Source: Gordonia alkanivorans NBRC 16433
Lineage (GTDB): Bacteria; Actinomycetota; Actinomycetes; Mycobacteriales; Mycobacteriaceae
Reading direction: 5' to 3'
Assembly: GCF_000225505.1 (NCBI RefSeq)
Contig: NZ_BACI01000023.1
Span: 1 to 38,457, forward strand
DNA: 38,457 nucleotides
The position numbers and the translations under genes were made by a program. The notes below the pieces were generated by a model, which worked only from the letters and a program-made list of their open reading frames with translations, was not told where the DNA came from and ran no database searches. Below are positions 13,776 through 22,700 of the stretch, one piece after another (the first letter of the stretch is position 1; each line of letters opens with the position of its first letter).

Positions 13776-16700
13776 ATGCAGGATGACACTCGCGAGACAC
13801 TGCGAGACCAGGTCACCCGGCTGATGGCGTTCCTGAGGGACGTCGTCCGCTCGCGCTCCGGTGATGTCCGGGACATCGACGAACACGCAGGCCACGTCTG
13901 GGTGGGCGCCTCGACGCCCATCTCGGTGCGGGCGTCGGCCGCGCCGGGGCAGGTCGTCGTCGAGATCGATCCCGCCGACACCGCACACGCCGATGTCGCC
14001 CGCCTCGTCGACGAGCTGACCGAGAGCCCCGAGACCCTCGAACTCGTCCTGGCCAACGCCCTCGTCACCGTCCACGACGACGCCGGCTCCGAACCTCTCG
14101 TCCGCGAGCATCTCCTCACACAGGCAGTGGTCGCCGACCGCGACGAGTCGGGCGCCATCCGCGTGTCCCTCGGCGCGGGCTCCGCGCCGACCATGCACGA
14201 CACCCATCTGCTCGCCGCGGTCGACGGACTCGAACTCGCCGGCGCGATGAAGACCCGGACCCGACTCGCCGAGCAGCCGTCGGTCGTCGCCGGCAAGGTC
14301 ACCGATCTCGTGGGCGAGTGGCTGGGGGAAATCGAGATCGACGCCGACCGCGCCACCCTCTCGCTCGACATGCGACCGGCGATCGTCCTGCGACGCCGCG
14401 GTGTCGAGAACTCGCTCGCCTTCTACGACGCGATCATCGACGACCTGCGCGACGAGGATGCGAGCGTGCCCGTCGGCCTGGCCCAGCTGGTCAAACCGAT
14501 CGACGCCGAGGATCGGCTGGGCGCGCTCGACGCGCCGGCCGTGCTCTCACCCGAACGTCTCATCGCCGACGCGCTCTTCCCGCTGCCCTCGAACGTCGAG
14601 CAACGCGACGTGCTCGTGCGGCTGGGCCACGACAGCGGCGTCGTGGTCGAGGGGCCGCCCGGTACGGGCAAGACGCACACCATCGCGAACGTGACGTCCG
14701 CGCTGCTCGCCAAGGGGCAGCGCGTGCTGGTCGTCAGCGAGAAGGCGCATGCGCTCCACGTGCTGCGCGACATGCTCCCGCCCGCGCTGCGCGAACTCAC
14801 GGTGTCCATCGCCGACATCTCCCAGGACCATGCCGAGACGATCGTGTCGGTGGTCGAGAACCTCGCCGCGCGCAAGGCCGCGTTCTCGGTGTCCGTCGCC
14901 GACGCCGAGATCGCCGACCTCGAGGCCCGCCGCGACCACGCCCTGACCCAGCGCGACCAGCTCATGCGCGAGCTGTGGGATCTGCGCGCCGGCGAGACCG
15001 AGGTCCACGAGTGGGTGGCGGGGGACTATCGGGGTACCCCGGCGGACATCGTGCGGCAGGTCAAGCGCGACGCCGAGCGCTTCGACTGGATGCCGCCGGG
15101 ACTCGAGGGTGCGGTCCCGCCCCTGGATTCCTCGGAGTTCGCCCGGCTCGTCGAACTCCTCCAGGTGACCGGCGGCGACCGCGGCCGTCTCACCCAGCGG
15201 TTCCCCGAGCTCGCCGATCATCTGCCGGAGCCCGGCGACATGGACACGATCTGCGCGCGGATCGCCGCCCGACCAAAGGAAACCCACGGCGGCACGGGAG
15301 CGCTGCTCCCGTCTCTCGACGGCGTCGACAGCGAACGACTTCTCACCATCAAGGAGATCTGCGAACAGCTGGGCGTGGCCGCGGGCGAGGTGGCGTCCTT
15401 TCCGGCGCCGATGGTCGACATGGCCGATCGGCTGCTGGCCGGCAACGCGTCCCACCTGTGGTCCCGCGTGACGACCCTGTCCCCGGTGATCGCCGAGGCC
15501 GCCCGGCGCGACCGCGACCTGGGCGCCCACACGGTTCTCGTCGAGGGGGACCGCCCGGGCGATGCGGCGCTGTTCGACGCAGCCGCCGAACATCTGGCGG
15601 AGGGTGGCCAATGGCGCGGCCGGCTGCGCCGCTCCCCGCAGCAGCGCGCGGTCGAGGAGTCGCAAGTACGGGCGACCGTCGACGGTCGGGTCCCGACGGA
15701 CGAGGTGTCGTTGCGAAGGGTGGCCGACCACCTGACGGTCGTCGACGCCGTCCACCAGGTCCATCGCATCCTGGCCGACCTCCACGTGCCGATCGATGCC
15801 TCCGGATCCCGGTCCGCACAGGTCGATCGGCTCGTCAGGCTGGACGCGCAGCTCGCGTGGATCTCGCGTCTGGTCACCGGGCGCGATCATCTCGTCCACG
15901 AACTCGAGGCGATCAGCCCCGGTGGCCCGCGCCCCCGCAGCGTCGCGGAGATCGCCGAGGTGGCCGGGCAGGCGGGTTCGATCGCCGCCGCCAACGACGC
16001 GGCCCTGGCCGAACGGGAACTGGCCGACTGCACCTACGGGCTGGCCGCCGAACTCGACAAGGGCCCGTCATCCGAAGGTGATGCACTACTCGCCGCGCTC
16101 GGCACCGCCGACGCCGCCGGGATCCGCACGGCCCGCCGAGCCTTCCTCAAGGCCCAGGAGCAGGCGAATGCGGAGAACGCGCTCGATCTCCTCGAACTGC
16201 GACTCAAGAGCCGCGCTCCGGAACTGGTCCGGACGATCTGGGCGACGCCGCGCGATCCGATCTGGTCCGAACGCGCGCGGGAGATGGCTGCCGCCTGGGC
16301 GTGGCGGTACGCCCACACGTGGGTGTCCGAACGCAGCGACGTGCATTCCGAAACCCGGATCTCGGCCGACCTCGATGCCATCGAGGTCGACGTCGCGCAG
16401 CTGACCACCCGTCTCGCCTCGGCGCGTGCCTGGCGGGAGTTGCTCGGGCGCACCACGACCGGCGAGATCCAGGCGCTGCAGTCCTACCGCGACCACATGA
16501 TCAACCTCGGCAAGGGGTCGGGCAAGCACGCCAACCGGTTCCGGCGTGCCGCGCGTGAGGCGATGGCCGTGGCGCAGAACGCGATCCCGGCCTGGATCAT
16601 GTCGATCAACCAGGTCGCCGAGACGCTCCCGCCGCGCCGGCACTCCTTCGATGTCGTCATCGTCGACGAGGCGTCACAGGCGGACATCACCAGTTCCTTC

Positions 16701-17930
16701 CTGCTGTGGCTCGCGCCCCGGATCATCGTCGTGGGCGACGACAAGCAGTGTGCGCCAGTGGGGCTGGCGGGTACCACGCTCGACGACGCCTTCGCCGAAC
16801 TCGACGCCGCGCTCCCGGACCTACCGACCTACCTCCGCGACGGACTCACCCCGCGGTCGAGTCTGTTCTCGCTGCTCCGCAGCAGGTTCGGCAACGTCGT
16901 CGGGTTGCGCGAGCACTTCCGGTCGATGCCGGAGATCATCGAGTTCTCGTCGCGGCAGTTCTACGGCAAGGCGCCGCTGATCCCGGTGCGGCAGTACGGC
17001 TCCGACCGACTCGAGCCGTTGCGCACGGTTGCGGTCGACGGCGAGGCCACCGGCAGCGGGTCGGGCCTCGTGAACGACGGCGAGGTGGAGGCGATCCTCG
17101 GGGCGCTGCGCGACTGTCTGGCCGATCCGGCCTACGACGGCCGGGACTTCGGCGTGATCGCGCTGCAGGGCACCAAACAGGCGGAGGCCTTGGAACGGGC
17201 CCTACGCAACGGGCTCGATGCCGAGGCGTGGCGCACCCGTCGTATCCGGGTGGGCACCCCGCCGGACTTCCAGGGCGACGAGCGCCGCGTCATCTTCCTG
17301 TCCATGGTCGTCTCCGATCCGACGGCCATCTCGGCACTGACGCGCGCAGAATCGCAGCGACGGATCAACGTCGCGGCCACCCGCGCGATGGACCAGGTCT
17401 GGCTGTTCCATTCGATCGGACCAGAAGACTTGCGGCACAACGACCTCCGGTACTCGCTGCTGTCCTACTTCACCGCCAACGAGGGTCTCGCGATCAGTCC
17501 GATGCCGACCGACGTGCCCGACGACCTCCGCGTCGAGCCGTTCGACAACCTACTCGAACAGCGGGTGTTCAACCGTCTCGCGGCACTGGGCTACCACGTG
17601 ACCCCGAAGGTCACCGTCAACAACCGGATCATCGACCTGGTGGTCCTCGGTGCCGACGCCCGGATGGCCGTCGAATGCGATCCCGACGCGTTCCCCGGGA
17701 CCGGACGCCAGGCCCGCTCGGATCTCGAGCGCGAGCGTGAATTGCGGCGCTGCGGTTGGGAATTCGCCCGGGTCCGGGAGTCGGAGTTCGAACTCGACCC
17801 GGATCGGGTGATCGATGCGGTCGCCGCGGCCCTCGAGGCGCGTGGCTGCAAGCCCGGATCGCTCACGGCACGTCCGGCCGCAGAGGTCGCCCCGACGTGG
17901 ACGCCGATCGACCTGACCGCCGGGGAGTGA
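13776..17930 (+). CDS. Large SF1 helicase with C-terminal endonuclease-like domain
   Basis: The product has 1384 residues from ATG at 13776, with GAGGA 9 bases upstream. Walker A VEGPPGTGKTHT is at 292-303 and IVDEASQADI, the Walker B of DNA2/UPF1-like helicases, is at about 962-971; about 660 residues lie between, much of it predicted helix. Later motifs are VVGDDKQCAPVG, LREHFRSMPEII, RIRVGTPPDFQGDERRVIF and NVAATRA, so the motor is complete. Residues about 1260-1365 resemble the Vsr/DUF559-like MTES_1575 nuclease fold: VFNRLAALGYHV, then a strand with RIIDLVVLG, AVECDPDAF, and the closing LRRCGWEFARVRESEF. The Asp and Glu of IDLVV and VECD are the expected metal ligands. It probably unwinds and cuts nucleic acid; a role in defence or repair is inference. 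It stands alone, convergent with the sirtuin gene. Confidence 0.88.
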   Translation: MQDDTRETLRDQVTRLMAFLRDVVRSRSGDVRDIDEHAGHVWVGASTPISVRASAAPGQVVVEIDPADTAHADVARLVDELTESPETLELVLANALVTVHDDAGSEPLVREHLLTQAVVADRDESGAIRVSLGAGSAPTMHDTHLLAAVDGLELAGAMKTRTRLAEQPSVVAGKVTDLVGEWLGEIEIDADRATLSLDMRPAIVLRRRGVENSLAFYDAIIDDLRDEDASVPVGLAQLVKPIDAEDRLGALDAPAVLSPERLIADALFPLPSNVEQRDVLVRLGHDSGVVVEGPPGTGKTHTIANVTSALLAKGQRVLVVSEKAHALHVLRDMLPPALRELTVSIADISQDHAETIVSVVENLAARKAAFSVSVADAEIADLEARRDHALTQRDQLMRELWDLRAGETEVHEWVAGDYRGTPADIVRQVKRDAERFDWMPPGLEGAVPPLDSSEFARLVELLQVTGGDRGRLTQRFPELADHLPEPGDMDTICARIAARPKETHGGTGALLPSLDGVDSERLLTIKEICEQLGVAAGEVASFPAPMVDMADRLLAGNASHLWSRVTTLSPVIAEAARRDRDLGAHTVLVEGDRPGDAALFDAAAEHLAEGGQWRGRLRRSPQQRAVEESQVRATVDGRVPTDEVSLRRVADHLTVVDAVHQVHRILADLHVPIDASGSRSAQVDRLVRLDAQLAWISRLVTGRDHLVHELEAISPGGPRPRSVAEIAEVAGQAGSIAAANDAALAERELADCTYGLAAELDKGPSSEGDALLAALGTADAAGIRTARRAFLKAQEQANAENALDLLELRLKSRAPELVRTIWATPRDPIWSERAREMAAAWAWRYAHTWVSERSDVHSETRISADLDAIEVDVAQLTTRLASARAWRELLGRTTTGEIQALQSYRDHMINLGKGSGKHANRFRRAAREAMAVAQNAIPAWIMSINQVAETLPPRRHSFDVVIVDEASQADITSSFLLWLAPRIIVVGDDKQCAPVGLAGTTLDDAFAELDAALPDLPTYLRDGLTPRSSLFSLLRSRFGNVVGLREHFRSMPEIIEFSSRQFYGKAPLIPVRQYGSDRLEPLRTVAVDGEATGSGSGLVNDGEVEAILGALRDCLADPAYDGRDFGVIALQGTKQAEALERALRNGLDAEAWRTRRIRVGTPPDFQGDERRVIFLSMVVSDPTAISALTRAESQRRINVAATRAMDQVWLFHSIGPEDLRHNDLRYSLLSYFTANEGLAISPMPTDVPDDLRVEPFDNLLEQRVFNRLAALGYHVTPKVTVNNRIIDLVVLGADARMAVECDPDAFPGTGRQARSDLERERELRRCGWEFARVRESEFELDPDRVIDAVAAALEARGCKPGSLTARPAAEVAPTWTPIDLTAGE

Positions 17931-17956
17931 CGCGCGGGGGAGTGGCGAGTGGACCG

Positions 17957-18733
17957 TCAGCCCAGCGCGCGGAGCAGAGCCGGTAGGCCCTCGGCGGCCG
18001 ACACCCGCAGGCTGTGCGTGGCGAAGTCGGTCACCGACGACTCGGCAGGGTTGAACTCGATCACCGGAATGCCCTCGCGGACAGCGCGTTCGGGGAGTGA
18101 TGCGGCCGGGTACACGATTCCGCTGGTGCCGACGACGATGACCACCTCGCTCGCGCGGAACGCCTGATCGGCCCGCTGCCAGTCGTCGGTCGGCAGCGAC
18201 TCCCCGAACCAGACGACGCCGGGGCGGACGTCGCCGCCGCACCTCGGACAGGTCGGCGGAGTGACCCGGGGCTCCACGTGCTCGGTGTCCGGATCGGTTG
18301 CCGACGGCCGCGCATCCGGACCGTCGTACGGGGTGTGGCACACCGAGCAGCGCGGCGCGAAGAGACTGCCGTGGAGGTGGCTGACCACGTCGCTTCCGGC
18401 ACGCTCGTGCAGGTCGTCGACGTTCTGGGTGACGACCATGACGGTGCGCGAGGCGCCGAGCTCGGCCAGTGCTCGGTGTCCGGTGTTCGGTTCGGCGGCG
18501 AGCACCTCGCGGGCTCGCCACCGGTACCAGCCCCAGACCAGTGCGGGGTCGCGTTCCCATGCCTCCGGGGTGGCGAGTTCGGCGGGATCGAATGTCTCCC
18601 ACAGTCCGGTCTGCACGTCGCGGAAGGTCGCGATCCCGCTCTCGGCCGACACGCCGGCCCCGCTGAAGACGGTGATCCAGTCCGCGTCTCGGACGAGGTC
18701 GATCACGGCCTCGGGGATGGTCGGCCCGGTCAT
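17957..18733 (-). CDS. SIR2-family NAD-dependent protein deacylase (class III-like)
   Basis: Removes acyl groups from lysines using NAD, releasing nicotinamide and O-acyl-ADP-ribose. The 258 residues include VFSGAGVSAESGIATFRD (NAD-binding), TQNVDDLHERAG, the catalytic histidine in HLHGSLF, two zinc CxxC pairs (APRCSVCHTPY and PPTCPRCGG), GVVWFGESLP, and VVGTSGIVYPAASLP. The helix WYRWRAREVL carries a Tyr-x-x-Arg motif in the place used by SIRT5 and CobB to recognise succinyl or malonyl lysine, so desuccinylase activity is likely. It matches M. tuberculosis Rv1151c in kind. The ATG overlaps the stop of the HIT gene by four bases (ATGA), making a coupled two-gene operon. Confidence 0.92.
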   Translation of the reverse strand: MTGPTIPEAVIDLVRDADWITVFSGAGVSAESGIATFRDVQTGLWETFDPAELATPEAWERDPALVWGWYRWRAREVLAAEPNTGHRALAELGASRTVMVVTQNVDDLHERAGSDVVSHLHGSLFAPRCSVCHTPYDGPDARPSATDPDTEHVEPRVTPPTCPRCGGDVRPGVVWFGESLPTDDWQRADQAFRASEVVIVVGTSGIVYPAASLPERAVREGIPVIEFNPAESSVTDFATHSLRVSAAEGLPALLRALG

Positions 18734-19155
18734 CCCGCGGCCTCGAGGGAGGCGCGCACCAGGTCGGCGGTCTCGTCGGGGTCCGGATCGCGACGCACGA
18801 CCAGACCCTTGGCGAAACTGAGCTTGTCGCCTGCGTGGCGGGGCACGACGTGCAGATGGGTGTGGAAGACGGTCTGGAACGCGGCGCGGCCGTCGTTGAG
18901 GGCGAGGTTGACCCCGTCCGCGGACATCGGCCCGGCCTTCAGCGCCGATCCGACGCGTTGTCCGGCGGCGAAGAGGGCCGCCCCGAGTGTCGGGTCGAGG
19001 TCGTCGAGCCCGGATGAGTGGACTCGGGGGACGAGCAAGGTGTGCCCGCGGGTGACCGGTCGGATGTCGAGGAAGCCGACGACGTCGTCGTCGGAATAGA
19101 CGATCCGGCCCGGAGCCGTGCCCGCGATGATGGCGCAGAAGATGCAACTGCTCAT
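18730..19155 (-). CDS. HIT family nucleotide hydrolase/transferase
   Basis: The product has 141 residues. HTHLHVVPR (residues 98-106) is the histidine triad with the central nucleophile. CIFCAIIAG at the N-terminus has the CxxC of zinc-binding HINT-type proteins, and FLDIRPVTRGHTLLVP is the usual family segment. Such enzymes cleave AMP or ADP-ribose conjugates; the substrate here is unknown. It is the first gene of an operon with the sirtuin, coupled by an ATGA overlap. A -10 hexamer 6 bases before the ATG suggests a leaderless transcript. Confidence 0.9.
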   Translation of the reverse strand: MSSCIFCAIIAGTAPGRIVYSDDDVVGFLDIRPVTRGHTLLVPRVHSSGLDDLDPTLGAALFAAGQRVGSALKAGPMSADGVNLALNDGRAAFQTVFHTHLHVVPRHAGDKLSFAKGLVVRRDPDPDETADLVRASLEAAG

Positions 19156-19167
19156 GGGGCGACTCTA
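19156..19167 (-). promoter_or_regulatory. Likely leaderless promoter of the HIT-sirtuin operon (-10 TAGAGT)
   Basis: On the minus strand TAGAGT (19167 to 19162) is followed by 6 bases and the ATG at 19155. Confidence 0.45.
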
Positions 19168-19642
19168 GGGCACGGGCGGAGCGCGTCCGGGCACCGTGCG
19201 AACGCCGCGGACCCGCCGTCGGACCGGAAAGTGGTCCGCATCACATCACGGTTTCATAACGGTTGACCGAGCGCGCGTTCGGCGGCCGACATACCCTCGG
19301 GTACGTTGTCTGGCCAGCATGTTTTGCAACCCTTCGGATGGTTGTTGACATGGTCTTTCAAGTTACCCGCGGGGTTACTGATGGGTATACCGGCAGGTCA
19401 CCCGGAAACATGAGGAATCCCTCACTTTCGTGTGTCATCATGGGTGTCACGTTCACGTCGTAAGCGACTCCTCCATGAGCCGGGGAGCGCCGATGTCCTT
19501 GTGTGGCAGGCGTGTTCATCAGTTGTACCAAGTAGTTCGAATCAGGCAGGGCTGCCGCTCTCGTTTCCGCCTGCGATGCCCCGGTGTCGTGGGCGACCCC
19601 CCGTTCTCACCGACGAGGAATCGCCGGCGCTCCCGCCTGTAC

Positions 19643-19681
19643 CCAAGACACCCGCCGGCGCGCGCGCCGGCACCAAGACAC
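19643..19681. repeat. GC-only 18-base palindrome flanked by CCAAGACAC direct repeats
   Basis: GCCGGCGCGCGCGCCGGC (19654-19671) is a perfect palindrome. CCAAGACAC occurs immediately before it (19643-19651) and after it (19673-19681), 30 bases apart. It lies about 50 bases upstream of the fas start, within the probable mRNA leader, where it could fold into a very stable hairpin. Confidence 0.55.
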
Positions 19682-19710
19682 TCCGCCGACCACCGAGACC
19701 GACCACCACA

Positions 19711-19716
19711 GAGGAG
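19711..19716 (+). promoter_or_regulatory. Ribosome binding site of fas (GAGGAG)
   Basis: GAGGAG lies 5 bases before the GTG at 19722 and decides the start of fas; the open frame runs further upstream without another such site. Confidence 0.8.
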
Positions 19717-19721
19717 TACTC

Positions 19722-22700
19722 GTGACCGTCGACCAGTTCCGCACCGGCTCGCAGGGCGCCGCCAACGCAGAGCGCCCCACCACCACACTCATTGACCGGC
19801 TCGCCCAGGGCGAGCCCTACGCGATCAGTTTCGGCGGTCAGGGTGGCGCGTGGCTGCCGACGCTGGCCGAACTGGTCGTCGACGCCGACCTCGAACACCG
19901 CATCGGCGGGATCGTAGAGGCCGCAGAACGGCTCGTCGCACCCGTCGCCGACGACCTCGTCGTCGCGCGCGCCGACGGCTTCCACCCCCTCGCGTGGGTC
20001 CACGCGCACGACGCGGGCGAAGAGGTGCCCACCGAGGCCGCTCTCGCCGACTTCACCCTCTCGGGTCCCGGGGTCCTGCTGACCCAGCTGGCCGCCATCG
20101 AGGCGTTACGCAAGCAGGGTCTCGACACCGCGAGCATCCCGCCCAGCGCCGTCATCGGACACTCGCAGGGCTCGCTGGCCACCGACGCGGTCGGAGCCGA
20201 GGGGAACGCCGCGGAAGCCGGAGAGGGCCTGCTGCTCGCCGTCGCCCACCTCATCGGTGCCGCTGGTTCGCTCATCGCGCGTCGCCGCGGCCTCGGGGTC
20301 ACCACCGACGGCACGCCGATGCTGGCGGTCAACAACGTCACCCCGGCACGCGTCGACGAGGTCCTCGCCCAGTACCGCGCGACCCTGCCAGAGAGCGACC
20401 TGGCCACCGCGCCCGTCGTCTCGATCAAGAACAGCCGCAACGCACTCGTGCTCTCCGGCGCCCCGCGTCACCTCGCCGGTTTCGTCGCGCTCTGCGAGCG
20501 GATCGCCGCCGCCGAAGCCGACGAGCGCAAGCGCAAGCTGACCGGCGGCGCACCGTTCGCCCCGAAGTTCGACCACCTGCAGGTGTCGGTCGCCTTCCAC
20601 CACCCGAACATGGCCGAGGCCGTCGAACTCGTCGGCGCTTGGGCCGACCGCTGCGGCATCGACCGTGAGCTCGCCACCCGTCACGCCCACGACATCCTCG
20701 TCGCACACGTCGACTGGGTCTCCTCGGTCGACGAGGTCGTCGCCGGCGGTGCCAAGTGGATCCTCGACTTCGGTCCGGGCGACATCGCCACCCGTCTCAC
20801 CTCATCGCTCGTCCGCGGCCAGGGTGTCGGCCTCGTCCCCGCCGCCCTGCGCGTCGGACAGCGCAACCTCTTCAGCCCGGGCGGGGTGCCCGAGGTCGCC
20901 ACCCCGTGGTCCCAGTTCGCCCCGACCCTCGTCGAGCTGCCCGACGGCCGGACCGTCGTCGAGACCGCGTTCACGCGTCTCACCGGACGTTCGCCGATGC
21001 TGCTCGCGGGCATGACCCCGACCACCGTCGACCCGGCGATCGTCGCCGCCGCGGCCAACGCCGGCCACTGGGCCGAGCTCGCCGGTGGAGGCCAGGTCAC
21101 CGAGGACATCTTCGCCCGCAACATCGCCACTCTCACCGACCTGCTCGAGCCGGGTCGCGAGGCGCAGTTCAACGCGCTGTTCCTCGACCCGTACCTGTGG
21201 AAGCTGCAGCTCGGTGGCAAACGCCTCGTGCAGAAGGCCCGTGCCCAGGGCGCGCCGCTCGACGGCGTGATCGTCTCCGCCGGCATCCCCGAACTCGAGG
21301 ACGCGGTCGCCCTCGTCGACGAGTTCGTCGAGGCCGGACTCCGCTTCGTCGCCTTCAAGCCGGGCACCGTGGAGCAGATCCGTTCGGTTGTGCGGATCGC
21401 CAACGAGGTCCCGCACCATCCGGTCATCGTCCAGATCGAGGGCGGCCGCGCCGGTGGCCACCACTCGTGGGAGGACCTCGACGACCTGCTGCTCGCCACC
21501 TACGGCGAACTCCGCGCCCGACCCAACGTGGTCATCTGCGTCGGCGGCGGCGTCGGTACCCCGGAGCGTGCCAGCGAATACCTGACCGGCGTCTGGTCGA
21601 GCGGCTACGGCTATCCGCTGATGCCGCTCGACGGCATCCTCATCGGCACCGCGGCGATGGCCGCCAAGGAGGCCACCACCACTCCCGAGGTCAAGCAGCT
21701 CCTCGTCGACACCGTCGGTATCGACGAGTGGATCGGTGCAGGCCACGCGACCGCCGGAATGGCTTCGGGCCGTTCGCAGCTCGGCGCCGACATCCACGAG
21801 GTCGACAACACCGCGTCCCGCTGCGGCCGTCTGCTGGACGAGGTCGCCGGTGACGCCGAGGCCGTCGCCGCACGCCGCGACGAGATCATCGCGGCGATGG
21901 CGGACACCGCCAAGCCGTACTTCGGCGACGTCGCCGAGATGACCTACCGCGAATGGCTCGACCGCTACGCCACCCTCGCGGTCGGCGACGCCAACGGCGA
22001 TCAGCACCCGTGGGCCGACATCACCTGGCAGCAGCGCTTCGTCGAGATGCTGCAGCGCACCGAGGCCCGCATGCACCCGCAGGACTCGGGTCCCATCCCG
22101 ACGATGTTCGCCGAGCTGTCGTCCACCGACGACCCGCACGCCGCGATCGACGCGCTGGGCAGCGTCTACCGCGAGATCGACACCGACGTCCTGCATCCCG
22201 CGGACGTCGCGTTCTTCTTGGAGCAGTGCCGCACCCCGGGCAAGCCGGTCAACTTCGTGCCGGTCATCGACAAGGACGTGCGCCGCTGGTGGCGCAGTGA
22301 CTCGCTGTGGCAGGCCCACGACACGCGCTACGGCGCCGACGCCGTGTGCGTCATCCCCGGTCCGGTCGCCGTTGCCGGCATCACCCGCGTCGACGAGCCG
22401 GTCGGCGAGCTGCTGGACCGCTTCGAGGCGCAGGTCGTCACCGACCTGCTGACCGCCGGTGTGCGCTCGGTCGAGGTCGCCTCGCGACACCGTGCCGGAC
22501 TGGTCGAGGACGCCGGCGTCCTGACCGCTGTTCTGGAATCCGACGACGTCAGCTGGGCGGGACGGATCGTCCCGAGCCCGGTCGCCCTCCTCGGTGACCG
22601 CGCCGCCTGGTCGATCGTCGCCCCCGAGCGTGCCGAGCACGAGCCCACCGGCGCCGTCATCGAGCAGACCGGTACCGAGAACGGCGTCGTCCGTTTCGAT

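Larger units (their letters stand above)
19168..19721. other. Long intergenic region and leader upstream of fas
   Basis: About 550 bases between the divergent HIT and fas genes hold no convincing gene. The part around 19320-19400 is less GC-rich and looks regulatory: TTGCAACC and GGTTG flank a short spacer (19325-19344), TTGACA lies at 19345-19350, and GGTATACC at 19384-19391 is a small palindrome. I cannot place the start site firmly; TTGACA lacks a clear partner at 16-18 bases. Nearer the gene are a GC-only 18-base palindrome and two CCAAGACAC repeats. The M. tuberculosis regulator FasR acts on fas-acpS, but I cannot identify its site here. Confidence 0.5.

Noticed and set aside
17957..18733. 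Sirtuin beside a helicase-nuclease as a SIR2-type antiphage system
   Set aside because: The protein is a short zinc-containing deacylase with both CxxC pairs and a SIRT5-like motif, coupled to a HIT gene and convergent with the helicase gene. Defence SIR2 proteins are usually larger NADases with partner domains.
19430..19795. A 121-codon frame in the fas leader running into fas
   Set aside because: Basic low-complexity translation, no ribosome binding site, and it overlaps the start of fas in another frame.
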